Shown here in pieces: positions 17,933 to 27,760 of a stretch of 59,093 nucleotides of DNA. The notes under the pieces were generated by a model. It did not search any database. It was not told the origin of the DNA and saw only the letters and a list, made by a program, of their open reading frames with translations. Made by a program: the position numbers and the translations under genes. The DNA is from Brucella rhizosphaerae. GTDB taxonomy: Bacteria > Pseudomonadota > Alphaproteobacteria > Rhizobiales > Rhizobiaceae. Every line of letters starts with the position of its first letter. The stretch's first letter is position 1. Location of the stretch: contig NZ_NNRK01000030.1 of NCBI RefSeq assembly GCF_002252475.1, positions 1 through 59,093 of the forward strand. The letters are read 5' to 3'.

Positions 17933-18961
17933 TTGCGCAAATTTCTGAGCACAACAGCATTAGCAGTTCTTGCATCTACACTTTTCTCTTTTGCCGCAAC
18001 TGCCGAAACGGAAAATCCGTTCCGTTGCAAGCCGGGCGAAAAATACGTCATGAATGTGATGGTTTCCGGGGTTGAATATTGGTTCCCGGTTTATGAAATG
18101 TTCAAGCAGGCAGGCCAGCAATTTGGCTGTGAAACCGCCTATACCGGCACACCGGAATATGATGTTAACAAGCAGATTGCCAGTTTTGATCAGGCTCTGG
18201 CACAAAATCCGGCTGGTATTCTTGTTCATCCGATGAATTCAGATCCGTTCATTGAGCCTATCAACCGTGCGGTTGATCAGGGCACATCGGTGGTCACATT
18301 TGCAGCGGACTCTCCACTTTCCAAGCGGGTATCATTCATTACATCAGACAATACACGTGAAGGCACCTATGCCGCGGATGCCATTGCTGAAAAGCTGGGT
18401 GGCAAGGGCGAATATGCCGTGCTTGAAAATCCGGGGCAGGATAATCACGACAAGCGCGTGGCCGCATTTACTGCACGCATGGCCGAAAAATGGCCGGATA
18501 TGAAACTGGTCGGCAGAGCAGCATCCAATCAGGACCCGACTAAAGCCTATCAGGCTTTAATGAGTATTATTCAGGCTAACCCTAATCTGAATGCCGTATT
18601 CATGCCGGAAGCAAACTCGGCCATTGGTGCTGCACAGGCAAGCAAGGAAAGCGGCGGCAAAGTTCTCGTGATGTGTGCCGACGTGAATGCCAATATTCTT
18701 GATATGATCAAAGCTGGTGAAGTCTTCGGCTCGATCAATCCTAATCAGGGAATGCAAGGGTATATGGGCTTTCTGATGTTGTGGTTTGCCGAGCATCCTG
18801 AGCTGATTGACCCTATGAATGACGCAAAACGCGCTGGCTCCAATCCAATGAGCATTCCTTTCGTGGACAATGGTTTGTCCATTGTCACGGCTGCCAATGC
18901 GGATGATTTTTATTGGGATAAATATCTCAAGCGTCGTGGCACAAAAGGCATCGAGGAATAA
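17933..18961 (+). CDS. Sugar-type ABC transporter periplasmic substrate-binding protein
   Basis: The protein belongs to the ribose-binding-protein-like family (Peripla_BP_4). It has a signal peptide (RKFLSTTALAVLASTLFSF, cleaved near ATA|ET), VMVSGVEYWFPVYEMFKQAG, a QNPAGILVHP strand and a C-terminal half with NLNAVFMPEANSAIGAA. TTG at 17933 is preferred because AGGGGG lies a few bases upstream and the resulting signal peptide is normal; an ATG ten codons earlier has no ribosome site. The length is 342 residues. It is the first gene of a nine-gene same-strand operon and delivers the unknown sugar or polyol to the RbsA/RbsC-type transporter. Confidence 0.85.
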   Translation: MRKFLSTTALAVLASTLFSFAATAETENPFRCKPGEKYVMNVMVSGVEYWFPVYEMFKQAGQQFGCETAYTGTPEYDVNKQIASFDQALAQNPAGILVHPMNSDPFIEPINRAVDQGTSVVTFAADSPLSKRVSFITSDNTREGTYAADAIAEKLGGKGEYAVLENPGQDNHDKRVAAFTARMAEKWPDMKLVGRAASNQDPTKAYQALMSIIQANPNLNAVFMPEANSAIGAAQASKESGGKVLVMCADVNANILDMIKAGEVFGSINPNQGMQGYMGFLMLWFAEHPELIDPMNDAKRAGSNPMSIPFVDNGLSIVTAANADDFYWDKYLKRRGTKGIEE

Positions 18962-18992
18962 GTTCTTTTCTTTTAAGTGAGCATAGCAGCCA

Positions 18993-19029
18993 ATGGTTTA
19001 GAGCGGATCACTATATCGCTCTAAACCAT
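18993..19029. repeat. REP-like stem-loop between binding-protein and ATPase genes
   Basis: Perfect 13-base arms (ATGGTTTAGAGCG and its complement) flank an 11-base loop. It lies in the 108-bp gap inside the operon with no T-run after it, so it more likely stabilises the upstream transcript or attenuates than fully terminates. It may be a dispersed intergenic repeat of the lineage. Confidence 0.7.
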
Positions 19030-19069
19030 GAGCCAAATCAAATGATCTGTGGTGTGGGAGTGAGACGCG

Positions 19070-20608
19070 TTGACGTTGAACCCGGTCTTGAAAATCTGTT
19101 CTGTCACCAAGCAATTTGGCCCGGTGAAAGCGCTGACAAATATGAATTTTACTTTGGAAAAGGGTGAAATTCATGCGGTTTGCGGTGAAAACGGCGCGGG
19201 TAAATCAACGCTGATGAATATCGTCGCCGGTATTTTGCAACCGGATGAGGGTGAAATTTTTATCGACGATGTATCGGTGAAAATCACCTCACCCACTATA
19301 GCACAGGCGCTTGGTATCGGTCTTGTGCATCAGGAAATTGCGCTTTGCCCTGATGCGAGTGTTGCCGAGAACATTTTTATGGCAACGACCAATCGCCGAC
19401 GCTCATTGCTAATGAACTATCGCAAGCTGGAGCGTGAAGCACAAAAAGTTATGAGCCGTCTTGCGCCTATTGATGTACGGCGAAAGGTCTCTGATCTGGC
19501 GATTTCCAGCCAGCAGCTTGTGGAGATCGCCAAGGCCTTAACACTTGATTGTCGAGTTCTGATCTTTGACGAGCCGACCGCAGCACTCACCGAAGCAGAG
19601 ACGCGCATCTTATTTAATATTATCCACGAGCTGAAAGCGCAGGGCATTTCGATCATTTATATCAGCCACCGTATGGCTGAAATATTCAGTCTTTGTGACC
19701 GAGTAACTGTTCTGCGAGACGGTTGTTTTGTTGCGACTGAAAATATAACGGACATTACTGCTGATGATATTGTGCGGCAGATGGTCGGACGCGAAATCAC
19801 CCAGCTTTATCCGGCGAAACAAAACCCGGATGAGAGATCAACCAAGGCGCTGTTGTCAGTACGTAATCTTGGCGACAATGAGCGGTTTGACAATGTGAGC
19901 CTTGAACTGATGCAAGGAGAAATTCTCGGCATTGGTGGCTTAATCGGTTCTGGAAGAACTGAGATTGCCGAGGGTATGTGCGGTTTGCGCGCCATCAGCC
20001 AAGGTAAAATCCGCCTGAATGATACGCCACAGGTAATACGCCATTATGCTGATGCCGTGAAAGCTGGCATTGTATATTTGTCTGAAGACCGGAAGGGCTC
20101 TGGCATTTTTCTGGATCTCTCAATCGCGCAAAACATCTCGGTTCTGAACCTTAAAGCTTTGACCACACAATTCGGCCTGATTGATGGAAAAAGCGAAAGA
20201 CAACTGGCCAGTGATTTTTCAAAGCGCCTAAATGTCCGTATGAACAATGTTGATATGCCTGTTTCCTCTTTGAGCGGAGGAAATCAGCAAAAAGTGACGA
20301 TTGCCAAACAGCTCGCCGTTCGCCCAAAAGTGATTTTGATGGATGAGCCAACGCGCGGCATTGATGTCGGCGCCAAATCAGAAATCCATTTATTGCTGCG
20401 TGAGCTAGCCAAATCCGGCATCGGAATAATTGTCATTTCATCGGAACTGCCCGAACTGCTGGGGCTGTGTGATCGCGTGCTGGTTATCCGTGAAGGCACA
20501 GTCGCGGGAGAGCTTGGCGCAGATGAGATGACAGAAGAAACCATTATCCGGCTCGCATCGGGCCTGCAAAATGAACAAGCACCGCATGCAACAGAACATG
20601 CCGCGTAA
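19070..20608 (+). CDS. Sugar ABC transporter ATP-binding protein, RbsA-like, duplicated ABC domains
   Basis: The 512-residue protein has two ABC domains. The first (about 1-245) has Walker [10 protein letters not shown], a signature [15 protein letters not shown] and Walker [12 protein letters not shown]. The second (about 260-500) has a degenerate Walker [10 protein letters not shown], the signature LSGGNQQKV and Walker [15 protein letters not shown]. This asymmetric pattern is diagnostic of RbsA/XylG/LsrA ATPases. The start is TTG at 19070 with GGGAG nine bases upstream. It should energise the permease encoded next. Confidence 0.92.
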   Translation: MTLNPVLKICSVTKQFGPVKALTNMNFTLEKGEIHAVCGENGAGKSTLMNIVAGILQPDEGEIFIDDVSVKITSPTIAQALGIGLVHQEIALCPDASVAENIFMATTNRRRSLLMNYRKLEREAQKVMSRLAPIDVRRKVSDLAISSQQLVEIAKALTLDCRVLIFDEPTAALTEAETRILFNIIHELKAQGISIIYISHRMAEIFSLCDRVTVLRDGCFVATENITDITADDIVRQMVGREITQLYPAKQNPDERSTKALLSVRNLGDNERFDNVSLELMQGEILGIGGLIGSGRTEIAEGMCGLRAISQGKIRLNDTPQVIRHYADAVKAGIVYLSEDRKGSGIFLDLSIAQNISVLNLKALTTQFGLIDGKSERQLASDFSKRLNVRMNNVDMPVSSLSGGNQQKVTIAKQLAVRPKVILMDEPTRGIDVGAKSEIHLLLRELAKSGIGIIVISSELPELLGLCDRVLVIREGTVAGELGADEMTEETIIRLASGLQNEQAPHATEHAA

Positions 20609-20630
20609 AAAGACAATGGGGGATCATCAA

Positions 20631-21620
20631 ATGGCTGTGGATACGATGCCAGCAAACAATGCACGCAGTTTCTCGTGGAAACGGCTTGGGTCAATGCGTG
20701 AGGCAGGTTTGATTGCAATCATCCTCATTCTCTGTGTGGCTATGAGTTTCGTATCCCCGCATTTCCTCACCTTCGGCAATTTTCGCGCCATGCTGATGAG
20801 CTTTTCGGTCGAAGGCATTGTCGTTGTAGGCATGACAATTTTGCTGATTGTCGGCGGCATTGATCTTTCGGTCGGCTCAGTGGTCTGTTTTGCAATGGTG
20901 CTTTCAGGCACATTGTTTCTGGCTGGATTAGACCCGTGGACGGCTTCTCTGATTGGCATTTTTGCTAGCGGGTTGATTGGCTGCGTGATGGGTTTTTTTG
21001 TGACCGTTGTGGGGCTCAACCATTTTATCACCTCGCTGGCCGCAATGGTTATCGTGCGCGGCCTGTGCCTGATTATCACCAAAGGCACACCGCTTTCACT
21101 GTTTACACTGCCTGCCAGCTTTAAAATGATCGGGCAAGGCACGTTTTATGGCGTACCTTATGTCATCCTGATTTTCGTGTTTATTGTTGTGTTGTTTGAT
21201 TTTCTGCTGCGCCGTGCAACTGCGTTTCGTAAGGTTTTCTATACCGGCAGCAACGAGAAAGCCGCTTTATATTCCGGCATTAAAACCAATCAGGTAAAGT
21301 TCTGGGTTACGGTGCTCTGCTCCACACTCGCGGGCGTTGCCGGTGTTATCTATATGTCGCGCTTTGGCGCAGCAACACCAACATTTGGCGTGGGTATGGA
21401 GTTGAATATCATTGCCGCGGCGGTGATTGGTGGCGCTTCGCTCAATGGCGGATCAGGCACCATTCTTGGCGCGATCCTCGGCATAGCCCTGCTCTCTTTG
21501 GTCACAAGCTCACTGGTATTGCTCAATGTGTCGGTCTATTGGCAAGACATGATAAAGGGCTGCATTCTTCTCGGCGCCGTATCAATCGACCATTTTCTGC
21601 ATAAACGAAAGGCGGCCTGA
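20631..21620 (+). CDS. Sugar ABC transporter permease, RbsC-like
   Basis: The protein has eight or more membrane helices and RbsC-family motifs: GGIDLSVGSVV near residue 80, NHFITSLAAMVIVRGL, and a C-terminal GGASLNGGSGTILGAILG. ATG at 20631 is chosen because GGGGGAT lies about eight bases upstream, giving 329 residues; an earlier ATG at 20571 would overlap the ATPase gene. It is the only permease in the cluster, so a homodimeric channel is expected. The SorC regulator gene follows after 2 bp. Confidence 0.88.
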   Translation: MAVDTMPANNARSFSWKRLGSMREAGLIAIILILCVAMSFVSPHFLTFGNFRAMLMSFSVEGIVVVGMTILLIVGGIDLSVGSVVCFAMVLSGTLFLAGLDPWTASLIGIFASGLIGCVMGFFVTVVGLNHFITSLAAMVIVRGLCLIITKGTPLSLFTLPASFKMIGQGTFYGVPYVILIFVFIVVLFDFLLRRATAFRKVFYTGSNEKAALYSGIKTNQVKFWVTVLCSTLAGVAGVIYMSRFGAATPTFGVGMELNIIAAAVIGGASLNGGSGTILGAILGIALLSLVTSSLVLLNVSVYWQDMIKGCILLGAVSIDHFLHKRKAA

Positions 21621-21622
21621 TC

Positions 21623-22633
21623 ATGGGTGTACTCCGGATGAAGCCTAAAACTGCCACAGCGCCGCGCGAGGAAATTGTGATTGCGCGTCAGATGCATCAG
21701 GCCTTGGTACTGCATTTTCTGGAAGGATTAACACAAGCCCAGATTGCCGAACGCTTGGGTATTTCGCAACCAACCGTCAACCGCTTGATCAAGCGCGGAC
21801 GCCAATTGGGGCTTGTGGAAATTAAAATTACTTCACCGGTTGAACCACTGGTAGATATGGAAGAACGCCTGTTAGCACTCGGCGGCATTCAACGAGCTAT
21901 CGTTGTGCCAACTGTTTCGGACAATCCGCAAACAGCACTACAGGCGGTGGGTGAAGCTGCTGCGCGCCTGTTGATTGAAGAGATTGCCGATGGTGACACG
22001 ATCTGCATCACCGGCGGCAAAGGTGTTAGCGCTGTCGTTGCTGGTCTGCAGGCTCCCCGTCGCTTTGATGTTGACGTGATACCGCTGACCGGATGCGTGC
22101 AGGGTAAGCATTATACGGATGTGAACCATGTCTCGACCCTTATGGCTGACAAGCTCGGTGGTCGCGCCTATCAAATTCATGCACCGCTATTCGCAGACAG
22201 TCCAGCTGAATGCGCAATGTTGATTAATATGCGCTCGGTGGCAGATGTGTTCAGCCGTGCGAGGGAGGCACAAATTGCCATTGTTGGCATAGGCTCCATT
22301 TTAACCGACGATTCAAGCTATTACGATCTGCACCCGTCTTCAAGTATGGACAGAGACGCAATTGAACGCTCCGGCGCGCGCAGCGAATTGCTAGCGCATC
22401 TGTTGGACGATCATGGTCAGGTTTGCGGCTACAGCCTGAATGATTCACTGGTATCGCTGAAGCTGGAAGAGTTCAAATCCATTCCAACCAAAATTGGTTT
22501 GGCCAGCGGGCCGAATAAAGCATGGCCGATTTTGAGCATATTACGGGGCAATCATCTGGATGTGCTGATTACGGATGAAGCAACGGGGCAACGCATTCTG
22601 GACATAGCAGAAGCAGAGGGAGCACGGGGATGA
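21623..22633 (+). CDS. SorC/DeoR-type sugar-binding transcriptional regulator (EryD/LsrR-like)
   Basis: The 336-residue protein has an N-terminal helix-turn-helix (about residues 30-60, LTQAQIAERLGISQPTVNRLIKRG) and a C-terminal sugar-phosphate-binding domain of the SorC family (about 75-330) with GGKGVSAVVAGL and SGPNKAWPIL. EryD of the Brucella erythritol operon and LsrR of the AI-2 operon share this family. It is embedded between transporter and enzyme genes and should repress the operon until a phosphorylated pathway intermediate binds. The next gene starts inside its stop (ATGA). Confidence 0.87.
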   Translation: MGVLRMKPKTATAPREEIVIARQMHQALVLHFLEGLTQAQIAERLGISQPTVNRLIKRGRQLGLVEIKITSPVEPLVDMEERLLALGGIQRAIVVPTVSDNPQTALQAVGEAAARLLIEEIADGDTICITGGKGVSAVVAGLQAPRRFDVDVIPLTGCVQGKHYTDVNHVSTLMADKLGGRAYQIHAPLFADSPAECAMLINMRSVADVFSRAREAQIAIVGIGSILTDDSSYYDLHPSSSMDRDAIERSGARSELLAHLLDDHGQVCGYSLNDSLVSLKLEEFKSIPTKIGLASGPNKAWPILSILRGNHLDVLITDEATGQRILDIAEAEGARG

Positions 22634-23625
22634 GCAACACACAATTAACACGCGCAATCGGAAAATCCGGTGTTGAGGCCTCTGCTGTCGGGCTTGGAAC
22701 TTGGGCAATTGGTGGCTGGATGTGGGGCGGCACGGATGAGCAACAATCAATTGCAGCCATTCAGGCCTCACTTGATGCAGGGGTAACGCTCATTGATACC
22801 GCTCCCGCCTATGGGCTTGGCCGCTCTGAAGAAATTGTCGGTAAAGCCCTCAAAGGACGGCGTGATAAAGCGGTGATTGCCACCAAATGCGGCCTCGTCT
22901 GGCACACACAAAAGGGGCAGTATTTTTTCGATCAGGGCACGCAACCCGTGCATCGCTATCTCGGACGAGATGCGATTATGCATGAGGTAGAGGAAAGTCT
23001 GAAAAGGCTGGGAACGGACTATATCGATCTTTATATCACCCATTGGCAAGACCCAACCACACCGATTGAAGAAACAATGCGTGCGCTTGAAGATTTGCGC
23101 AATGCCGGAAAAATTCGCGCAATCGGCGCCAGTAATGTCAATGCAGATGAATTGAAAACCTATATTGCAACCGGTTCTCTTGATGCAATTCAAGAGAAGT
23201 TAAGCATGATAGACAGGGAGATTGAAACAGAACTGTTGCCATTAACGCAGGTAAACAATGTTTCGACCTTGAGTTATTCCTCTCTGGCGCTTGGTCTGTT
23301 GGCTGGAACGATGGATGCAGAGCGAATATTTTCAGGCGATGATCAGCGCAAAGATAATCCACGTTTTTCAAAAGCTAACCGGTTGAAGGTGCAAGCTTTT
23401 GCTGAAGACATACGCACGGTTGCAGACAGGCATCAGGCCAGTATTGCGCAGATTGTGATTGCCTGGACACTAACCCAACCGGGTGTGACATTTGCTCTGT
23501 GCGGTGCACGTAATCCTGCACAAGCACTGGAAAATGCAAAGGCCGGCACAATCCGGCTGAATGCGCAGGATCTTGGTATCATTGATACGGCTATCGCTGC
23601 AAAGCTGATTAATCTGGACAAATAA
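22630..23625 (+). CDS. Aldo/keto reductase
   Basis: The 331-residue protein is a TIM-barrel NAD(P)H-dependent oxidoreductase. It has the family motif DTAPAYGLGRSEE with catalytic Asp and Tyr, Lys in AVIATKCG, and His in YITHWQDP, completing the Asp-Tyr-Lys-His tetrad. The last third holds the cofactor segment with AWTLTQPGVTFALCGARNP. It overlaps the SorC stop by 4 bp and precedes the FAD dehydrogenase by 10 bp. In this pathway it may interconvert an aldose or ketose and a polyol; direction and substrate are not known. Confidence 0.88.
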   Translation: MSNTQLTRAIGKSGVEASAVGLGTWAIGGWMWGGTDEQQSIAAIQASLDAGVTLIDTAPAYGLGRSEEIVGKALKGRRDKAVIATKCGLVWHTQKGQYFFDQGTQPVHRYLGRDAIMHEVEESLKRLGTDYIDLYITHWQDPTTPIEETMRALEDLRNAGKIRAIGASNVNADELKTYIATGSLDAIQEKLSMIDREIETELLPLTQVNNVSTLSYSSLALGLLAGTMDAERIFSGDDQRKDNPRFSKANRLKVQAFAEDIRTVADRHQASIAQIVIAWTLTQPGVTFALCGARNPAQALENAKAGTIRLNAQDLGIIDTAIAAKLINLDK

Positions 23626-23635
23626 CGGACATATC

Positions 23636-25363
23636 ATGACCCGTGAAGAGATATTGAACGGACTTCGTGAAAGTCCGAAGGTGGACGTGTGCGTTGTTGG
23701 CGGCGGCATTAACGGGATAAGCGTTTTCCGTGAGTTGACGCTGCAAGGGCTCTCAGTTCTGCTTGTTGAGAAGCATGATTATTGCTCAGGTGCGAGTGCT
23801 GCTCTGTCACGGATGGTGCATGGCGGCTTGCGATATCTCGAAAATGGTGAGTTCAGTCTGGTTAGGGAATCTCTGGTTGAGCGTGACCGGTTGCTGCGCA
23901 ATGCGCCGCATCTGGTACACCCGCTGCCAACCACAGTTCCGGTGTTTGGTGTCTTTTCAGGACTTGCGAATAGTGTTGTGCGGTTTCTAGGGCTTAGCCG
24001 CAGACCGAGCCGTCGTGGTGCCATTGTCGTTAAAGCCGGATTGAGTATTTATGATTTTTTGACGCGCAAACGCGCACTTATGCCAAAGCATCATTTTCGC
24101 GGGCGGCAGGCAACACTTGCAAAATGGCCGGCACTTAATCCGGCGGTCAAAAGTTCTGCCACTTACTATGATGCGTGGGTTAAACAGCCGGAACGCATTG
24201 GGTTTGAGGTGTTGCAGGATGGTCTATCAACTGGTGAGAATGCGCGGGCGCTGAATTATGCTGAGTTGAAACTGCAAAAAACTGGCGGCCTTGCGGTACA
24301 AGACCACATCGCTGGTACTCTAACTCCAATAGAGCCAACTGTGATTATCAATGCAACCGGCGGCTGGATTGATATTGCCAATCAAAACCTGCTGCCGGAA
24401 GTTTCACATACGGCACCTCTGATGGGCGGCACAAAAGGCTCGCACCTGATTATTGATAATGATGCACTGCGTGAAGCACTTGGCGAACACATGCTTTATT
24501 ACGAGAATGAAGACGGACGCATTTGCATTCTGTTTCCTTATCTCGGCAAGGTATTGGTTGGCTCTACAGATATCCGCATTGATAATCCTGAAGATGCCAT
24601 ATGTGGGCCTGATGAGCGGGACTATATTCTGCAATCACTGGCATTTGTGCTTCCGGATATCAAAATCAAACCACAGGATATTGTGTTCCAATTTTCCGGT
24701 GTGAGACCACTCCCCGCCAGTAAAGATAATTTCACCGGCCGTATTCCACGCGAGCATTACTGCACTTTTATTGAACCTACAGAGGGCAATCCACCGGTGT
24801 TGTGCATGATCGGCGGTAAATGGACAACATTCCGCTCTTTCGGCGAATTGGCGGCTGACCTGATTTTGCAACGTCTCAAAAAATCGCGCCATGTGGTAAC
24901 AACTGACCGTGCCATTGGTGGCGGACGTAATTATCCTGTGAATCCAGATGCATGGATTGACCAAGTATTAGCCACAACAGGTCTGCCACAATCGCGGATA
25001 GAAGAGCTTTTCCAACGCTATGGCACTGATGCTAAAGCCATAGCCACGTTCATAGCGCAAGTGCCGGATGAGGCGCTGCCATGTGCCGATTATTCGGTAC
25101 GTGAGCTGCGCTACCTGATCCGAAATGAAGCTGTTGAACATCTCGACGATCTTTTGTTACGCCGCACCACATTGGCCATCAGCGGGCAGCTATCCCTCAA
25201 CATGACAGATGCCGCGCTCGATTTACTGGCGCAAGAAAAGCACTGGTCAACGCCTCACAAAGCTGCCGAGCGCAGCCGCTTTCTCACACTTCTCAATGAG
25301 CGCCATAGTGTTGGCCTCGATAGTCCCAACGACAGGAATAAACAGGGAGTACATCATGCGTAG
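23636..25363 (+). CDS. GlpD/EryB-like FAD-dependent polyol-phosphate dehydrogenase
   Basis: The 575-residue protein has an N-terminal FAD-binding fold (VVGGGINGISVFREL, residues about 20-34) and the glycerol-3-phosphate dehydrogenase motif MVHGGLRYLE. Central motifs GTKGSHLII and LVGSTDIR, and the segment MIGGKWTTFRSFGE, are typical of GlpD. A GlpD-type C-terminal domain of about 120 residues follows. GlpD proteins and Brucella EryB oxidise polyol phosphates and pass electrons to quinones. Together with the kinase at 26231 it suggests phosphorylate-then-oxidise chemistry. It overlaps the aldolase start by 8 bp. Confidence 0.87.
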   Translation: MTREEILNGLRESPKVDVCVVGGGINGISVFRELTLQGLSVLLVEKHDYCSGASAALSRMVHGGLRYLENGEFSLVRESLVERDRLLRNAPHLVHPLPTTVPVFGVFSGLANSVVRFLGLSRRPSRRGAIVVKAGLSIYDFLTRKRALMPKHHFRGRQATLAKWPALNPAVKSSATYYDAWVKQPERIGFEVLQDGLSTGENARALNYAELKLQKTGGLAVQDHIAGTLTPIEPTVIINATGGWIDIANQNLLPEVSHTAPLMGGTKGSHLIIDNDALREALGEHMLYYENEDGRICILFPYLGKVLVGSTDIRIDNPEDAICGPDERDYILQSLAFVLPDIKIKPQDIVFQFSGVRPLPASKDNFTGRIPREHYCTFIEPTEGNPPVLCMIGGKWTTFRSFGELAADLILQRLKKSRHVVTTDRAIGGGRNYPVNPDAWIDQVLATTGLPQSRIEELFQRYGTDAKAIATFIAQVPDEALPCADYSVRELRYLIRNEAVEHLDDLLLRRTTLAISGQLSLNMTDAALDLLAQEKHWSTPHKAAERSRFLTLLNERHSVGLDSPNDRNKQGVHHA

Positions 25364-26198
25364 TAATTCTAAAGTACGGATGAACCGTCTTTTTGGTGGC
25401 GGACGCTGCCTTGATGTGGCCATTGATCATGGTGTCTGCAACGAACCATCCTTTTTGGGCGGCCTCGAAAATATGGAGGCGATAGTCAAGGCTCTGGTTA
25501 GCGCTGCACCCGATGCCATTCAGATGAATTACGGTCAGGCTGATCTATTGCAGGATGTGCAAGGCAAAGACAAACCTGCACTGGTCATGCGGATAGATAT
25601 GGGAAATCCTTATAACCATATTCGCCACCGCGCCATGTGGGCGGTCTTGCAAAATGAAGCTGAACCTCTGATCGGCGCCATCAAAATGGATGCCGCGTGC
25701 GTAGTGGTCAATCTTTTTATGGTGCCGGATGAACCTGATCTTTTCCGCCAATGTGTGCAGAATATTGCACGGGTGCGTGCTGATTGCGATAAATACGGTA
25801 TGCCATTGATGATCGAGCCGCTTGTTATGCAGCCGGTGACCGAGCGCGGCGGGTATATGGTTGATGGCGATGCCGATAAAATTGTTACGCTAACAAGGCT
25901 TGCACGCGAAATGGGGGCGGATATCATCAAGGCTGATCCAACCACCAATGCGGAAGACTTTCATCGTGTGGTGGAAGCAGCGCGGTGTCCGGTTTTGGTG
26001 CGTGGTGGTGGCAAAGAAGATTTGCGTGCCGTGTTTGAAAAGTCAGCAGCTTTGATGCAGCAGGGTGCTGTCGGTATGGTTTACGGGCGCAATATCTACC
26101 AGCATAAAAATCCGGCCGCAGTGGTACGCGGTTTGATGGCCATCATCCATGATGATGCAAATGGTGAGGATGCCTATGCTCTCTACCAGCAAGGCTAA
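25356..26198 (+). CDS. Class I aldolase of the DhnA/LsrF/LacD type
   Basis: The 280-residue protein (ATG at 25356, overlapping the preceding stop by 8 bp) is a TIM-barrel Schiff-base aldolase. It starts with RLFGGGRCLDVAIDHG and carries the probable Schiff-base Lys192 in GADIIKADPT, followed by CPVLVRGGGK and GMVYGRNIYQH as phosphate-binding segments. DhnA-type FbaB, LacD and LsrF (thiolase of AI-2 degradation) share these features. Its likely job is to cleave the phosphorylated ketose made by the neighbouring kinase and dehydrogenase into triose phosphate and an aldehyde; substrate is inferred only. Confidence 0.85.
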   Translation: MRSNSKVRMNRLFGGGRCLDVAIDHGVCNEPSFLGGLENMEAIVKALVSAAPDAIQMNYGQADLLQDVQGKDKPALVMRIDMGNPYNHIRHRAMWAVLQNEAEPLIGAIKMDAACVVVNLFMVPDEPDLFRQCVQNIARVRADCDKYGMPLMIEPLVMQPVTERGGYMVDGDADKIVTLTRLAREMGADIIKADPTTNAEDFHRVVEAARCPVLVRGGGKEDLRAVFEKSAALMQQGAVGMVYGRNIYQHKNPAAVVRGLMAIIHDDANGEDAYALYQQG

Positions 26199-26230
26199 AA
26201 TAAGAACAGAAACCTTGGGAGGGGTTTGGT

Positions 26231-27760
26231 TTGGGAGAGTATCTTTTAGGGCTGGATGCCGGCAATACCGTTATCAAAGCTGTTATCTTTGATCTGCAAG
26301 GCAATGAAATTGCATCCGTTGCGGAGGAAGGACATAGCCGTATGCCACATCCCGGCCATGTGGAGCGCGGCCTCACAGAGCTTTGGGCAAATGCCCGGGC
26401 TGTGATTAAACAAGCAATCCACAATGCCGGAATACAGCCAGAACAGATCGCCGCAATTGGTTGCGCTGGCCATGGCAATGGGCTTTACACGCTTGACAGT
26501 GATGGCGAGCCATTGCTTGCCATTCAATCACTCGATACGCGGGCTGCCGATCTGGTGGAGGAATGGCAATCAAGCAAGGTGGGTGATCTAACCTATCCGA
26601 TTTCTCTCCAGAAGCCTTGGCCATCGCAGACCCCAACGCTGCTCGCTTGGGTCAAACGCTATCGTCCGGAGATATTCGCTAAAATCGGCACAGTCTTTCT
26701 CTGCAAAGATTTCATCGTCAATCGTCTGACCGGTAGCCGCGTTAGTGAAATGTCCGATATGGCTGGTTGCGGGTTGTTGAATGTTGCCAACCGTCAGTCT
26801 GACCATAATTTAATGAGTGCATATGGCCTTGGCGATTGCATGCATTTGCTGCCACCGCTTATTGAAAGCGCAGATATCGCGGGAACGATCACAGAAGACG
26901 CTGCGGAACAAACCGGACTCGCCGTTGGAACACCGGTTATCAGTGGGCTTTTTGATGTGGTTGCATCAGCTATTGGTTCAGGGGTGACACGCACCAATGC
27001 GGCTTCGATTATCGTTGGCACATGGAGCATCAATCAGGTCATTACTGACACTCCAAACCTCAAAAACCCGGTCTTCATGTCTTCTACCTTTGACCATGAG
27101 CGATTTATGGCGATTGAATCCAGCGCCACATCGGCTGCAAATTTGGAATGGCTGGTGCGCGAGTTCTTCCACGATGAGCAACCAGACCAGCGCTCACCGT
27201 TTGATGTCTGTTGTGAGTTAGCGGCCGCGATTGAGCCTGCTACCAATGACCCGATCTACCATCCGTTTCTCTATGGGGCACAACAAAACGGCAATGCACG
27301 AGCTGGCTTTTACGGTGTGGCCGGATGGCATACAAAAGGCCATATGATCCGCGCATTGCTTGAAGGCGTAGCTTTTGGTCATCGACAGCATATTGAAACA
27401 TTACGAGCTGCGGGTGTGGAGTTTAACGAAGCCGTGATTTCTGGTGGTGGCTCGCGCAGTCTGCTCTGGCCACAAATTTTTGCCGATGTGTTGGGTGTTC
27501 CAGTTACTGTGGCTCGATCTCATCAGACCGGAGCGCTGGGAGTGGCTATCGCTGCGGGCACGGCTGTCGGGATTTTTGCTGACTTTGAAGCCGGTGCAAA
27601 TGAGATGGTTCGCAGTGACCGTCAGTATCATCCGAACGTATTGCAGAAAACGCATTATGCCCGCCGTTATCAGCTTTACCGCGATATTGCCGATGCAATG
27701 GCACCGATTTGGAAGCGCATGGCCGCGGTTGAAGACGTAGTTTCGGAGGCAGCGGCGTGA
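26231..27760 (+). CDS. FGGY-family carbohydrate kinase, xylulokinase/LyxK-like
   Basis: The 509-residue protein has the N-terminal phosphate motif [16 protein letters not shown], a central [13 protein letters not shown] and GTWSINQV, and the C-terminal ATP-site motif [20 protein letters not shown] followed by [11 protein letters not shown]. Overall layout resembles L-xylulose / 3-keto-L-gulonate kinases (LyxK), and less closely LsrK and EryA. The start is TTG at 26231 with GGGAGGGG upstream. It is translationally coupled to the GMC gene (GTGA overlap). It probably commits the imported sugar or polyol to the pathway by phosphorylation. Confidence 0.88.
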   Translation: MGEYLLGLDAGNTVIKAVIFDLQGNEIASVAEEGHSRMPHPGHVERGLTELWANARAVIKQAIHNAGIQPEQIAAIGCAGHGNGLYTLDSDGEPLLAIQSLDTRAADLVEEWQSSKVGDLTYPISLQKPWPSQTPTLLAWVKRYRPEIFAKIGTVFLCKDFIVNRLTGSRVSEMSDMAGCGLLNVANRQSDHNLMSAYGLGDCMHLLPPLIESADIAGTITEDAAEQTGLAVGTPVISGLFDVVASAIGSGVTRTNAASIIVGTWSINQVITDTPNLKNPVFMSSTFDHERFMAIESSATSAANLEWLVREFFHDEQPDQRSPFDVCCELAAAIEPATNDPIYHPFLYGAQQNGNARAGFYGVAGWHTKGHMIRALLEGVAFGHRQHIETLRAAGVEFNEAVISGGGSRSLLWPQIFADVLGVPVTVARSHQTGALGVAIAAGTAVGIFADFEAGANEMVRSDRQYHPNVLQKTHYARRYQLYRDIADAMAPIWKRMAAVEDVVSEAAA

